A DNA stretch of 64,000 bases from Archivesica marissinica (Eukaryota; Mollusca; Bivalvia; Venerida; Vesicomyidae). Both the position numbers and the translations under genes were made by a program. The notes beneath the pieces were generated by a model. The model saw nothing but the letters and a program-made list of their open reading frames with translations, did no database searches and had not been told where the DNA came from. This document shows, one piece after another, positions 35,318 to 49,734 of the stretch; within the stretch, counting starts at the first letter, position 1, and each line of letters starts with the position of its first letter. Location: NCBI GenBank assembly GCA_014843695.1, contig CM026390.1, forward strand, positions 53,038,121 through 53,102,120. Direction: 5' to 3'.

Positions 35318-36317
35318 NNNNNNNNNNNNNNNNNNNNNNNNNNNNNNNNNNNNNNNNNNNNNNNNNNNNNNNNNNNNNNNNNNNNNNNNNNNNNNNNNNN
35401 NNNNNNNNNNNNNNNNNNNNNNNNNNNNNNNNNNNNNNNNNNNNNNNNNNNNNNNNNNNNNNNNNNNNNNNNNNNNNNNNNNNNNNNNNNNNNNNNNNNN
35501 NNNNNNNNNNNNNNNNNNNNNNNNNNNNNNNNNNNNNNNNNNNNNNNNNNNNNNNNNNNNNNNNNNNNNNNNNNNNNNNNNNNNNNNNNNNNNNNNNNNN
35601 NNNNNNNNNNNNNNNNNNNNNNNNNNNNNNNNNNNNNNNNNNNNNNNNNNNNNNNNNNNNNNNNNNNNNNNNNNNNNNNNNNNNNNNNNNNNNNNNNNNN
35701 NNNNNNNNNNNNNNNNNNNNNNNNNNNNNNNNNNNNNNNNNNNNNNNNNNNNNNNNNNNNNNNNNNNNNNNNNNNNNNNNNNNNNNNNNNNNNNNNNNNN
35801 NNNNNNNNNNNNNNNNNNNNNNNNNNNNNNNNNNNNNNNNNNNNNNNNNNNNNNNNNNNNNNNNNNNNNNNNNNNNNNNNNNNNNNNNNNNNNNNNNNNN
35901 NNNNNNNNNNNNNNNNNNNNNNNNNNNNNNNNNNNNNNNNNNNNNNNNNNNNNNNNNNNNNNNNNNNNNNNNNNNNNNNNNNNNNNNNNNNNNNNNNNNN
36001 NNNNNNNNNNNNNNNNNNNNNNNNNNNNNNNNNNNNNNNNNNNNNNNNNNNNNNNNNNNNNNNNNNNNNNNNNNNNNNNNNNNNNNNNNNNNNNNNNNNN
36101 NNNNNNNNNNNNNNNNNNNNNNNNNNNNNNNNNNNNNNNNNNNNNNNNNNNNNNNNNNNNNNNNNNNNNNNNNNNNNNNNNNNNNNNNNNNNNNNNNNNN
36201 NNNNNNNNNNNNNNNNNNNNNNNNNNNNNNNNNNNNNNNNNNNNNNNNNNNNNNNNNNNNNNNNNNNNNNNNNNNNNNNNNNNNNNNNNNNNNNNNNNNN
36301 NNNNNNNNNNNNNNNNN
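35318..36317. other. Assembly gap, exactly 1000 N
   Basis: The uniform length of 1000 suggests a placeholder of arbitrary size. The left side is the 35/39-bp array and the right side is an unrelated 18-bp array. Different genes lie on the two sides. Confidence 1.
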
Positions 36318-39121
36318 TGTATACAATACAGTATATGTATACAACACAGTATATGTATACAACACAGTATATGTATACAACACAGTATATGTATACAATA
36401 CAGTATATGTATACAACACAGTATATGTATACAACACAGTATATGTATACAACACAGTATATGTATACAACACAGTATATGTATACAACACAGTATATGT
36501 ATACAACACAGTATACGTATACAATACAGTATACGTATACAATACAGTATATGTATACAACACAGTATATGTATACAACACAGTATATGTATACAACACA
36601 GTATATGTATACAATACAGTACACAACACAGTATATGTATACAACACAGTATATGTATACAATACAGTATATGTATACAACACAGTATATGTATACAACA
36701 CAGTATATGTATACAACACAGTATATGTATACAACACAGTATACAACACAGTATATGTATACAACACAGTATATGTATACACACAGTATACGTATACAAC
36801 ACAGTATATGTATACAACACAGTATATGTATACAATACAGTACAAATACAGTATATGTATACAATACAGTATATGTATACAACACAGTATATGTATACAA
36901 CACAGTATATGTATACAACACAGTATATGTATACAACACAGTATATGTATACAACACAGTATATGTATACAACACAGTATATGTATACAATACAGTATAT
37001 GTATACAACACAGTATATGTATACAACACAGTATATGTATACAACACAGTATACGTATACAATACAGTATATGTATACAACACAGTATATGTATACAATA
37101 CAGTATATGTATACAACACAGTATATGTATACAACACAGTACACAATACAGTATATGTATACAATACAGTACACAATACAGTATACGTATACAACACAGT
37201 ATATGTATACAACACAGTATATGTATACAACACAGTATATGTATACAACACAGTATATGTATACAATACAGTATATGTATACAACACAGTATATGTATAC
37301 AACACAGTATATGTATACAACACAGTATATGTATACAATACAGTATATGTATACAACACAGTATATGTATACAACACAGTACACAATACAGTATATGTAT
37401 ACAATACAGTACACAATACAGTATATGTATACAACACAGTATATGTATACAACACAGTATATGTATACAATACAGTATATGTATACAACACAGTATATGT
37501 ATACAACACAGTATATGTATACAACACAGTATATGTATACAATACAGTATATGTATACAACACAGTATATGTATACAACACAGTATATGTATACAATACA
37601 GTATATGTATACAATACAGTATATGTATACAACACAGTATATGTATACAATACAGTATATGTATACAACACAGTATATGTATACAACACAGTATATGTAT
37701 ACAACACAGTATATGTATACAACACAGTATATGTATACAACACAGTATATGTATACAACACAGTATATGTATACAACACAGTATATGTATACAACACAGT
37801 ATATGTACACAACACAGTATATGTATACAATACAGTATATGTATACAATACAGTATATGTATACAACACAGTATATGTATACAACACAGTATATGTATAC
37901 AACACAGTATATGTATACAACACAGTATATGTATACAACACAGTATATGTATACAACACAGTATATGTATACAACACAGTATATGTATACAATACAGTAT
38001 ATGTATACAACACAGTATATGTATACAACACAGTATATGTATACAACACAGTATATGTATACAACACAGTATATGTATACAACACAGTATATGTATACAA
38101 CACAGTATATGTATACAACACAGTATATGTATACAACACAGTATATGTATACAATACAGTATATGTATACAATACAGTATATGTATACAACACAGTATAT
38201 GTATACAACACAGTATATGTATACAACACAGTATATGTATACAACACAGTATATGTATACAACACAGTATATGTATACAACACAGTATATGTATACAACA
38301 CAGTATATGTATACAACACAGTATATGTATACAATACAGTACACAATACAGTATATGTATACAACACAGTATATGTATACAACACAGTATATGTATACAA
38401 CACAGTATATGTATACAACACAGTATATGTATACAATACAGTACACAATACAGTATATGTATACAACACAGTATATGTATACAACACAGTATATGTATAC
38501 AATACAGTATATGTATACAACACAGTATATGTATACAACACAGTATATGTATACAACACAGTATATGTATACAACACAGTATATGTATACAACACAGTAT
38601 ATGTATACAATACAGTATATGTATACAACACAGTATATGTATACAATACAGTACACAATACAGTATATGTATACAACACAGTATATGTATACAACACAGT
38701 ATATGTATACAATACAGTACACAATACAGTATATGTATACAACACAGTATATGTATACAACACAGTATATGTATACAATACAGTATACGTATACAACACA
38801 GTATATGTATACAACACAGTATATGTATACAACACAGTATATGTATACAACACAGTATATGTATACAACACAGTATATGTATACAACACAGTATATGTAT
38901 ACAACACAGTATATGTATACAACACAGTATATGTATACAACACAGTATATGTATACAATACAGTATATGTATACAACACAGTATATGTATACAATACAGT
39001 ATATGTATACAATACAGTATATGTATACAATACAGTATATGTATACAACACAGTATATGTATACAACACAATATATGTATACAATACAGTATATGTATAC
39101 AATACAGTATATGTATACAAC
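36318..39121. repeat. 18-bp AT-rich minisatellite, about 155 copies
   Basis: The unit is ACAGTATATGTATACAAC or the same with AAT for AAC. An occasional shortened unit reads CAGTACACAATACAG. The two variants alternate in patterns that repeat; a block with paired short units at about 37138 recurs 240 bases later. Each copy holds the palindrome GTATAC. No frame contains a stop, so open frames of over 1000 codons arise on both strands and have no meaning. Confidence 0.95.
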
Positions 39122-39196
39122 AATAAAATATGATTAAGCTAGACCAAATTGCTGTTACATCAGTCTTCACGAAACTGATTGAATTTACACAGGACA

Positions 39197-39254
39197 TTCG
39201 GTCAGACAGGATAAAAAATTTCTGTCTGACCGAAGAAAAATCTGTCTGACCGAA
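39197..39254. repeat. 13-base inverted and direct repeat
   Basis: TTCGGTCAGACAG (39197-39209) pairs perfectly with CTGTCTGACCGAA (39222-39234). The second arm is repeated again at 39242-39254. Confidence 0.75.
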
Positions 39255-39307
39255 TAATTTCTAAATTTGGCGTATAGCAAGTAACACAATATTTCACATA
39301 TACTTAC

Positions 39308-39451
39308 AGCTATGAAAGTGTTATGATTTTTAAGGTTAACATTAGTTGATGGACCCGACTCCACGGTGCTGAAATCACAGCAGGCATTGCACTTCATCAC
39401 ATCCATCGAATAATCAAACATAAGCCACTCTTTCCACGCCTCACACAGCTT
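39308..39451 (-). pseudogene. Possible zinc-finger exon remnant, transposon-related
   Basis: On the minus strand an open stretch reads KLCEAWKEWLMFDYSMDVMK, then CNACCDFSTVESGPS, and ends at a good donor GTAAGT. The W-x-x-W-L-x-F/Y-D followed by M-K/Y-C-x-x-C pattern is typical of the N-terminal cysteine finger in hAT-related and KIAA1586-like proteins, which are abundant in bivalves. The pattern is from memory. An in-frame stop lies immediately upstream at 39452-39454, so this is either a fragment or the start of an exon with its acceptor nearby. It could also be chance. Confidence 0.35.
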
Positions 39452-40584
39452 TCATTCTTTCCTATGCTCCTCATATTTTCTTGATTTTACAGCCGGATCT
39501 TACTTTGTAACATTCTTCCTGTATTGGCCAGGCTTGGTCCCTTCAAAGAATCGTAACTGGCCGAATATGTTTTAAACTAATACAAAAAAATATAATGAAA
39601 ACGAAATCACCGTTTAGCAATAGGGATTCAAATCTTCTTTCCTTTTATTCTTCGTCAGCGAAGGTCAGACGGTGTTATTGATATAGTGGTCTGGGATTGG
39701 TTGAAAACGTGTAGGGCAGCCCTTAAGAGTTATTGATACATGAACTGATTGGCTGAGTAGGTATTGCCAGCAATAGTTAAAATGACTTCTAAATATTAAA
39801 ATACAATATATGAGCTGCATTTTGGAGTATTAAAAAATATGTGCAGACTATTTGGTGACAAATAAACAGCATATTATAAATGCAGGTGTCAGTGCAACAG
39901 GTGTCAGTGCAACATTCACCACCAAATTACCTTCAGAGTAGGGGGTGGGTCCTTTAAGTTGGAAATTTAAAAAAATCCAATTGGTTAACCCCGTTGAAAT
40001 TTGACATGTTCCTGTGGCTCAAAGGTCAATCTGTTGAAAACTACTGTCTTTTGTGCCAAACTATTTTTGGGAGAAATCTAATGGCACTGTGTTGCAATAG
40101 CGGTGTCTGACCTGATACATTGTGTATGTCGCTAAAACATGTTACAGCAATGTTAGATCTAACAATCCGTATTATTGGTTGAAACTCGAATCGCTTACCC
40201 AATGAAATTCGCACTCTTATATTTTCCGGAGATGGAAATAAAGCGCATAAATGGAAGATGGCAGATGGAAAATAAGCGCACCGGTCCGCAAAATTCCGTT
40301 TTTGTAAATATACGTCACATAGAACAACACATTTTGTTAATTTAGTGCTTTAGGTTAATGCACACTAAATAAAACTTGCATGCTGGCTATTATTTTCATC
40401 GGACAGTAGGACCGATAAACTGCAAAAAGTCGTCGGACATTTCTGAAATTTATCGGATATGTCCGGCAGTCCGACGGCTTTCATGAAGACTGTTACATAT
40501 GAGGCTCTTACTGTGGGGGCATTAATGAAATTGTTATTCGTTAATCTTGATGTAGATCAAACTCAATATTAACCATCAAAGTAT

Positions 40585-43500
40585 CCAGCAGTCATCCAGC
40601 AAAGCATTAGACAGTCGTTGAACAAAACACTGGAACATATATCCAACAAAGCATTAGACAGTCATTGAACAAAACACTGGAACATATATCCAACAAAGCA
40701 TTAGACAGTTGTTGAACAAAACACTGGAACATATATCCAACAAAGCATTAGACAGTTGTTGAACAAAACACTGGAACATATATCCAACAAAGCATTAGAC
40801 AGTTGTTGAACAAAACACTGGAACATATATCCAACAAAGCATTAGACAGTTGTTGAACAAAACACTGGAACATATATCCAACAAAGCATCCAACAAAGCA
40901 TTAGACAGTTGTTGAACAAATCACTGGGACATATATCCAGCAAAGCATTAGACAGTTGTTGAACAAAACACTGGGACATATATCCAACAAAGCATTAGAC
41001 AGTTGTTGAACAAAACACTGGAACATATATCCAACAATGCATTAGACAGTTGTTGAACAAAACACTGGAACATATATCCAACAAAGCATTAGACAGTCGT
41101 TGAACAAAACACTGGAACATATATCCAACAATGCATTAGACAGTTGTTGAACAAAACACTGGGACATATATCCAGCAAAGCATTAGACAGTCGTTGAACA
41201 AAACACTGGAACATATATCCAACAAAGCATTAGACAGTCATTGAACAAAACACTGGAACATATATCCAACAAAGCATTAGACAGTTGTTGAACAAAACAC
41301 TGGAACATATATCCAACAAAGCATTAGACAGTCGTTGAACAAAACACTGGAACATATATCCAACAAAGCATTAGACAGTCGTTGAACAAAACACTGGAAC
41401 ATATATCCAACAAAGCATTAGACAGTTGTTGAACAAAACACTGGGACATATATCCAACAAAGCATTAGACAGTCGTTGAACAAAACACTGGAACATATAT
41501 CCAACAAAGCATTAGACAGTCGTTGAACAAAACACTGGAACATATATCCAACAAAGCATTAGACAGTCGTTGAACAAAACACTGGAACATATATCCAACA
41601 AAGCATTAGACAGTCGGAACAAACACTGGACTATATCCAACAATGGGTGAACAAAACACTGGAACATATATCCAACAAAGCATTAGACAGTCGTTGAACA
41701 AAACACTGGAACATATATCCAACAAAGCATTAGACAGTTGTTGAACAAAACACTGGAACATATATCCAACAAAGCATTAGACAGTCGTTGAACAAAACAC
41801 TGGAACATATATCCAACAAAGCATTAGACAGTCGTTGAACAAAACACTGGAACATATATCCAACAAAGCATTAGACAGTTGTTGAACAAAACACTGGAAC
41901 ATATATCCAACAAAGCATTAGACAGTTGTTGAACAAAACACTGGAACATATATCCAACAAAGCATTAGACAGTCGTTGAACAAAACACTGGAACATATAT
42001 CCAACAAGCATTAGACAGTTGTTGAACAAAACACTGGAACATATATCAACAAAGCATTAGACAGTCGTTGAACAAAACACTGGAACATATATCCAACAAA
42101 GCATTAGACAGTTGTTGAACAAAACACTGGAACATATATCCAACAAAGCATTAGACAGTGTTGAACAAAACACTGGAACATATATCCAACAAAGCATTAG
42201 ACAGTCTTGAACAAAACACTGGACATATATCCAACAAAGCATTAGACAGTTGGAACAAAACACTGGAACATATATCCAACAAAGCATTAGACAGTCGTTG
42301 AACAAAACACTGGGACATATATCCAACAATGCATTAGACAGCGTTGAACAAAACACTGGAACATATATCCAACAAAGCATTAGACAGTTGTTGAACAAAA
42401 CACTGGGACTTATATCCAACAAAGCATTAGACAGTTGTTGAACAAAACACTGGAACATATATCCAACAAAGCATTAGACAGTTGTTGAACAAAACACTGG
42501 GACATATATCCAGCAAAGCATTAGACAGTTGTTGAACAAAACACTGGAACATATATCCAACAAGGCATTAGACAGTTGTTGAACAAAACACTGGGACATA
42601 TATCCAGCAAAGCATTAGACAGTTGTTGAACAAAACACTGGAACATATATCCAGCAAAGCATTAGACAGTTGTTGAACAAAACACTGGGACATATATCCA
42701 GCAAAGCATTAGACAGTTGTTGAACAAAACACTGGAACATATATCCAACAAAGCATCCAACAAAGCATTAGACAGTTGTTGAACAAAACACTGGGACATA
42801 TATCCAGCAAAGCATTAGACAGTTGTTGAACAAAACACTGGAACATATATCCAACAAAGCATCCAACAAAGCATTAGACAGTTGTTGAACAAAACACTTG
42901 GACATATATCCAGCAAAGCATTAGACAGTTGTTGAACAAAACACTGGAACATATATCCAGCAAAGCATTAGACAGTTGTTGAACAAAACACTGGAACATA
43001 TATCCAACAAAGCATAAGCATTAGACAGTCGTTGAACAAAACACTGGAACATATATCCAACAAAGCATTAGACAGTCGTTGAACAAAACACTGGAACATA
43101 TATCCAACAAAGCATTAGACAGTTGTTGAACAAAACACTGGAACATATATCCAACAAAGCATTAGACAGTTGTTGAACAAAACACTGGGACATATATCCA
43201 ACAAAGCATTAGACAGTTGTTGAACAAAACACTGGAACATATATCCAACAAAGCATTAGACAGTTGTTGAACAAAACACTGGAACATATATCCAACAAAG
43301 CATTAGACAGTTGTTGAACAAAACACTGGAACATATATCCAACAAAGCATTAGACAGTTGTTGAACAAAACACTGGAACATATATCCAACAAAGCATCCA
43401 ACAAAGCATTAGACAGTTGTTGAACAAAACACTGGGACATATATCCAGCAAAGCATTAGACAGTTGTTGAACAAAACACTGGGACATATATCCAGCAAAG

Positions 43501-46500
43501 CATTAGACAGTTGTTGAACAAAACACTTGGACATATATCCAGCAAAGCATTAGACAGTTGTTGAACAAAACACTGGAACATATATCCAACAAAGCATTAG
43601 ACAGTTGTTGAACAAAACACTGGGACATATATCCAGCAAAGCATTAGACAGTTGTTGAACAAAACACTGGAACATATATCCAACAAAGCATCCAACAAAG
43701 CATTAGACAGTTGTTGAACAAAACACTTGGACATATATCCAGCAAAGCATTAGACAGTTGTTGAACAAAACACTGGAACATATATCCAACAAAGCATTAG
43801 ACAGTTGTTGAACAAAACACTGGGACATATATCCAACAAAGCATTAGACAGTTGTTGAACAAAACACTGGGACATATATCCAGCAAAGCATTAGACAGTT
43901 GTTGAACAAAACACTGGAACATATATCCAACAAAGCATTAGACAGTCGTTGAACAAAACACTGGGACATATATCCAACAAAGCATTAGACAGTCGTTGAA
44001 CAAAACACTGGAACATATATCCAACAAAGCATTAGACAGTTGTTGAACAAAACACTGGGACATATATCCAACAAAGCATTAGACAGTTGTTGAACAAAAC
44101 ACTGGGACATATATCCAGCAAAGCATTAGACAGTCGTTGAACAAAACACTGGAACATATATCCAACAAAGCATTAGACAGTTGTTGAACAAAACACTGGG
44201 ACATATATCCAACAAAGCATTAGACAGTTGTTGAACAAAACACTGGAACATATATCCAACAAAGCATCCAACAAAGCATTAGACAGTTGTTGAACAAAAC
44301 ACTTGGACATATATCCAGCAAAGCATTAGACAGTTGTTGAACAAAACACTTGGACATATATCAAGCAAAGCATTAGACAGTTGTTGAACAAAACACTTGG
44401 ACATATATCCAGCAAAGCATTAGACAGTTGTTGAACAAAACACTGGAACATATATCCAACAAAGCATTAGACAGTCATTGAACAAAACACTGGGACATAT
44501 ATCCAACAATGCATTAGACAGTCGTTGAACAAAACACTGGGACATATATCCAACAAAGCATTAGACAGTTGTTGAACAAAACACTGGAACATATATCCAA
44601 CAAAGCATTAGACAGTTGTTGAACAAAACACTGGGACATATATCCAACAAAGCATTAGACAGTTGTTGAACAAATCACTGGGACATATATCCAACAAAGC
44701 ATCCAACAAAGCATTAGACAGTTGTTGAACAAATCACTGGGACATATATCCAGCAAAGCATTAGACAGTTGTTGAACAAATCACTGGGACATATATCCAA
44801 CAAAGCATTAGACAGTTGTTGAACAAAACACTGGAACATATATCCAACAAAGCATTAGACAGTTGTTGAACAAAACACTGGGACATATATCCAACAAAGC
44901 ATTAGACAGTTGTTGAACAAAACACTGGAACATATATCCAGCAAAGCATTAGACAGTTGTTGAACAAAACACTGGAACATATATCCAACAAAGCATCCAA
45001 CAAAGCATTAGACAGTTGTTGAACAAAACACTGGAACATATATCCAAGCACAAAGCATTAGACAGTTGTTGAACAAAACACTGGAACATATATCCAACAA
45101 AGCATCCAACAAAGCATTAGACAGTTGTTGAACAAAACACTGGGACATATATCCAACAAAGCATCCAACAAAGCATTAGACAGTTGTTGAACAAAACACT
45201 GGAACATATATCCAACAAAGCATCCAACAAAGCATTAGACAGTTGTTGAACAAAACACTGGGACATATATCCAACAAAGCATCCAACAAAGCATTAGACA
45301 GTTGTTGAACAAAACACTTGGACATATATCCAGCAAAGCATTAGACAGTTGTTGAACAAAACACTGGGACATATATCCAGCAAAGCATTAGACAGTTGTT
45401 GAACAAATCACTGGGACATATATCCAACAAAGCATCCAACAAAGCATTAGACAGTTGTTGAACAAATCACTGGGACATATATCCAGCAAAGCATTAGACA
45501 GTTGTTGAACAAATCACTGGGACATATATCCAACAAAGCATTAGACAGTTGTTGAACAAAACACTGGAACATATATCCAACAAAGCATTAGACAGTTGTT
45601 GAACAAAACACTGGAACATATATCCAGCAAAGCATTAGACAGTTGTTGAACAAAACACTGGAACATATATCCAACAAAGCATCCAACAAAGCATTAGACA
45701 GTTGTTGAACAAAACACTGGGACATATATCCAACAAAGCATCCAACAAAGCATTAGACAGTTGTTGAACAAAACACTGGGACATATATCCAGCAAAGCAT
45801 TAGACAGTTGTTGAACAAAACACTGGGACATATATCCAACAAAGCATTAGACAGTTGTTGAACAAAACACTGGAACATATATCCAACAAAGCATTAGACA
45901 GTTGTTGAACAAAACACTGGGACATATATCCAGCAAAGCATTAGACAGTTGTTGAACAAAACACTGGGACATATATCCAGCAAAGCATTAGACAGTTGTT
46001 GAACAAAACACTGGAACATATATCCAACAAAGCATTAGACAGTTGTTGAACAAAACACTGGAACATATATCCAGCAAAGCATTAGACAGTTGTTGAACAA
46101 AACACTGGAACATATATCCAACAAAGCATCCAACAAAGCATTAGACAGTTGTTGAACAAAACACTTGGACATATATCCAGCAAAGCATTAGACAGTTGTT
46201 GAACAAAACACTTGGACATATATCCAGCAAAGCATTAGACAGTTGTTGAACAAAACACTGGAACATATATCCAGCAAAGCATTAGACAGTTGTTGAACAA
46301 AACACTGGAACATATATCCAACAAAGCATCCAACAAAGCATTAGACAGTTGTTGAACAAAACACTGGGACATATATCCAACAAAGCATCCAACAAAGCAT
46401 TAGACAGTTGTTGAACAAAACACTGGGACATATATCCAGCAAAGCATTAGACAGTTGTTGAACAAAACACTGGGACATATATCCAACAAAGCATCCAACA

Positions 46501-47388
46501 AAGCATTAGACAGTTGTTGAACAAAACACTGGGACATATATCCAGCAAAGCATTAGACAGTTGTTGAACAAAACACTGGGACATATATCCAGCAAAGCAT
46601 TAGACAGTTGTTGAACAAAACACTGGAACATATATCCAGCAAAGCATTAGACAGTTGTTGAACAAAACACTGGAACATATATCCAACAAAGCATCCAACA
46701 AAGCATTAGACAGTTGTTGAACAAAACACTTGGACATATATCCAGCAAAGCATTAGACAGTTGTTGAACAAAACACTTGGACATATATCCAGCAAAGCAT
46801 TAGACAGTTGTTGAACAAAACACTGGAACATATATCCAGCAAAGCATTAGACAGTTGTTGAACAAAACACTGGAACATATATCCAGCAAAGCATTAGACA
46901 GTTGTTGAACAAAACACTGGAACATATATCCAACAAAGCATCCAGCAAAGCATTAGACAGTTGTTGAACAAAACACTGGAACATATATCCAGCAAAGCAT
47001 TAGACAGTTGTTGAACAAAACACTGGGACATATATCCAACAAAGCATCCAACAAAGCATTAGACAGTTGTTGAACAAAACACTGGAACATATATCCAACA
47101 AAGCATTAGACAGTTGTTGAACAAAACACTGGGACATATATCCAGCAAAGCATTAGACAGTTGTTGAACAAAACACTTGGACATATATCCAGCAAAGCAT
47201 TAGACAGTTGTTGAACAAAACACTGGAACATATATCCAACAAAGCATTAGACAGTTGTTGAACAAAACACTGGAACATATATCCAACAAAGCATTAGACA
47301 GTTGTTGAACAAAACACTGGGACATATATCCAGCAAAGCATTAGACAGTCGTTGAACAAAACACTGGAACATATATCCAGCAAAGCAT
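40585..47388. repeat. 47/59-bp satellite-like array, 6.8 kb
   Basis: The unit is ACATATATCCAACAAAGCAT, TAGACAGTTGTTGAACAAAA, CACTGGA, 47 bases, about 140 copies. Variants are TCGTTG/TTGTTG, GGGACAT/GGAACAT/TGGACAT and CCAGCAAAG. A 59-base form carries an extra CAACAAAGCATC and becomes frequent after about 42700. A damaged stretch at 41610-41650 has several small deletions. The last unit fuses into the next array at CAAAGCATTTGATATTTACC. Confidence 0.95.
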
Positions 47389-49170
47389 TTGATATTTACC
47401 CAACACACCATTTATCCGACAAGAGATTGGATATTTACCCCAATACATCATTTATCCGACAAGAGATTTGATATTTACCCCAACACACCATTTATCCAAC
47501 AAGAGATTGGATATTTATCCAACATACCATTTATCCAACAAGGGATTGGATATTTATCCAGCACACCATTTATCCGACAAGAGATTGGATATTTATCCAA
47601 CACACCATTTATCCAACAAGAGATTGGATATTTACCCCAACACAGCATTTATCCGACAAGGGATTGGATATTTATCCAACACACCATTTATCCGACAAGG
47701 GATTGGATATTTACCCAACACACCATTTATCCGACAAGGGATTGGATATTTATCCAACACACCATTTATCCGATAAGGGATTGGATATTTATCCAACACA
47801 CCATTTATCCGACAAGGGATTGGATATTTACCCAACACACCATTTATCCGACAAGGGATTGGATATTTATCCAACACACCATTTATCCGATAAGGGATTG
47901 GATATTTACCCCAACACACCATTTATCCAACAAGAGATTGGATATTTACCCAATACACCATTTATCCGACAAGGGATTGGATATTTATCCAACACACCAT
48001 TTATCCGATAAGGGATTGGATATTTATCCAACACACCATTTATCCAACAAGAGATTGGATATTTACCCAATACACCATTTATCCGACAAGGGATTGGATA
48101 TTTATCCAACACACCATTTATCCGACAAGGGATTGGATATTTATCCAACACACCATTTATCCAACAAGGGATTGGATATTTATCCAACACACCATTTATC
48201 CGATAAGGGATTGGATATTTATCCAACACACCATTTATCTGACAAGAGATTGGATATTTATCCAACACACCATTTATCCGACAAGAGATTGGATATTTAC
48301 CCAACACACCATTTATCCGACAAGAGATTGGATATTTATCCAACACACCATTTATCCGACAAGGGATTGGATATTTACCCCCAACACACCATTTATCCGA
48401 CAAGAGATTGGATATTTACCCAACACACCATTTATCCGACAAGAGATTGGATATTTACCCAACACACCATTTATCCGACAAGAAATTGGATATTTACCCA
48501 ACACATCATTTATCCGACAAGAGATTGGATATTTACCCAACACACCATTTATCCAACAAGAGATTGGATATTTATCCAACACACCATTTATCCGATAAGG
48601 GATTGGATATTTATCCAACACACCATTTATCCGATAAGGGATTGGATATTTATCCAACACACCATTTATCCGACAAGAGATTGGATATTTATCCAACACA
48701 CCATTTATCCGACAAGAGATTGGATATTTACCCAACACACCATTTATCCGACAAGAGATTGGATATTTATCCAACACACCATTTATCCGACAAGGGATTG
48801 GATATTTACCCCCAACACACCATTTATCCGACAAGAGATTGGATATTTACCCAACACACCATTTATCCGACAAGAGATTGGATATTTACCCAACACACCA
48901 TTTATCCGACAAGAAATTGGATATTTACCCAACACATTATTTATCCGACAAGAGATTGGATATTTACCCAACACACCATTTATCCAACAAGAGATTGGAT
49001 ATTTATCCAACACACCATTTATCCGATAAGGGATTGGATATTTATCCAACACACCATTTATCCGACAAGGGATTGGATATTTACCCAACACACCATTTAT
49101 CCAACAAGAGATTGGATATTTACCCAAGACACAATTTTTATGACAAGGGATTGGATATTTATCCAACACA
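47389..49170. repeat. 39-bp minisatellite, about 45 copies
   Basis: The unit is GATATTTATCCAACACACCA, TTTATCCGACAAGGGATTG. Variants are ACCCAAC, CAACAAG and AGAGATTG. A block of 431 bases (eleven units) is duplicated head to tail: the rare TTACCCCCAAC junction occurs at about 48376 and 48807 and the following units match in order. Words such as TTATCCAACA are shared with the preceding 47-bp array. Confidence 0.94.
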
Positions 49171-49217
49171 TAATTGGACATTTATCCATAAAAACATTAG
49201 AAATTCATAAAATATAG

Positions 49218-49410
49218 CAACATGTGACATTTATTCACCAAAACATGGGGATATTTATCCACCAAAACATGGGAACATTTATCCACCAAAACATGGGAAC
49301 ATTTATCCACCAAAACATGGGAACATTTATCCACCAAAACATGGGGATATTTATCCAACAAACCATGAAATATTTATACAAGAAAACATGACACATTTTT
49401 CCAACAAAAC
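49218..49410. repeat. 24-bp degenerate minisatellite
   Basis: About eight copies of GAACATTTATCCACCAAAAC followed by ATGG, decaying toward AACAAAACATG. Similar words (CATTTATCCAACAAAACAT) resume at about 49735-49900, beyond two SINE insertions, so the SINEs split an older array. Confidence 0.8.
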
Positions 49411-49411
49411 A

Positions 49412-49470
49412 TGTCCCCGCCAGCGATATAGCCCAAAATGGTGCTAATGCAGGCGTAAAACCCGAAACAT
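49412..49470 (+). mobile_element. SINE family 3, 3' fragment
   Basis: Contains GCCAGCGATATAGCCC and GCAGGCGTAAAACCCGAAAC, the 3' end seen at 2661-2766 and 56238-56372. Flanks AACAAAACATG (before) and ATAAAAACATG (after) may be an imperfect target duplication. Confidence 0.6.
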
Positions 49471-49485
49471 AAAAATATAAAAACA

Positions 49486-49728
49486 TGTCTGTCCGATTAG
49501 CGCAGTGGTTAGCGCACTCGCTTCTCACCAATGCAACCCGGGTTCGATCTCTGGACCGGGAAGTACGTGAGATGGTACGATGGTCACCAGATCGGACAGG
49601 TGGGTTTTCTCCGGGTACTCCTGTTTCCTCCCACATGAATGACCACATATACGCTTTCATCCACGCCAACGAAAGTGATTAATATAAGTTAGCAGTCGTT
49701 TTAAAATAAATAAAGTTTAAACTTTTTT
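49486..49728 (+). mobile_element. tRNA-derived SINE, family 1, second copy
   Basis: Box A TTAGCGCAGTGG at about 49497 and an intact box B GGGTTCGATCTC at about 49541. The body GATCGGACAGGTGGGTTTTC and the tail AAATAAAGTTTAAAC match the copy at 1545-1798. The CTTGCTTCGCAAT tail segment is shortened here. It sits inside the degenerate 24-bp array. Confidence 0.85.
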
Positions 49729-49734
49729 TTATAA

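Larger units (their letters stand above)
39122..40584. other. Unique sequence between arrays
   Basis: Apart from the inverted repeat and the zinc-finger-like fragment listed separately, nothing coding was recognised. A short palindromic patch with TCGGACA and TGTCCGG words sits at about 40400-40475. Confidence 0.5.

Noticed and set aside
36318..39121. Origin of replication or matrix attachment region
   Set aside because: AT-rich palindromic content alone is not evidence, and the array is a simple tandem repeat.
35221..39197. Open frames of over 1000 codons on both strands across the 18-bp array and gap
   Set aside because: They result from a stop-free 18-base unit and from N codons. They run in several frames and both strands at once, with no start context, domain or splice support.
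47389..49217. Open frame of about 546 codons in the 39-bp array
   Set aside because: Same cause. Overlapping frames on both strands are equally open and the frame shifts within the array at indels.
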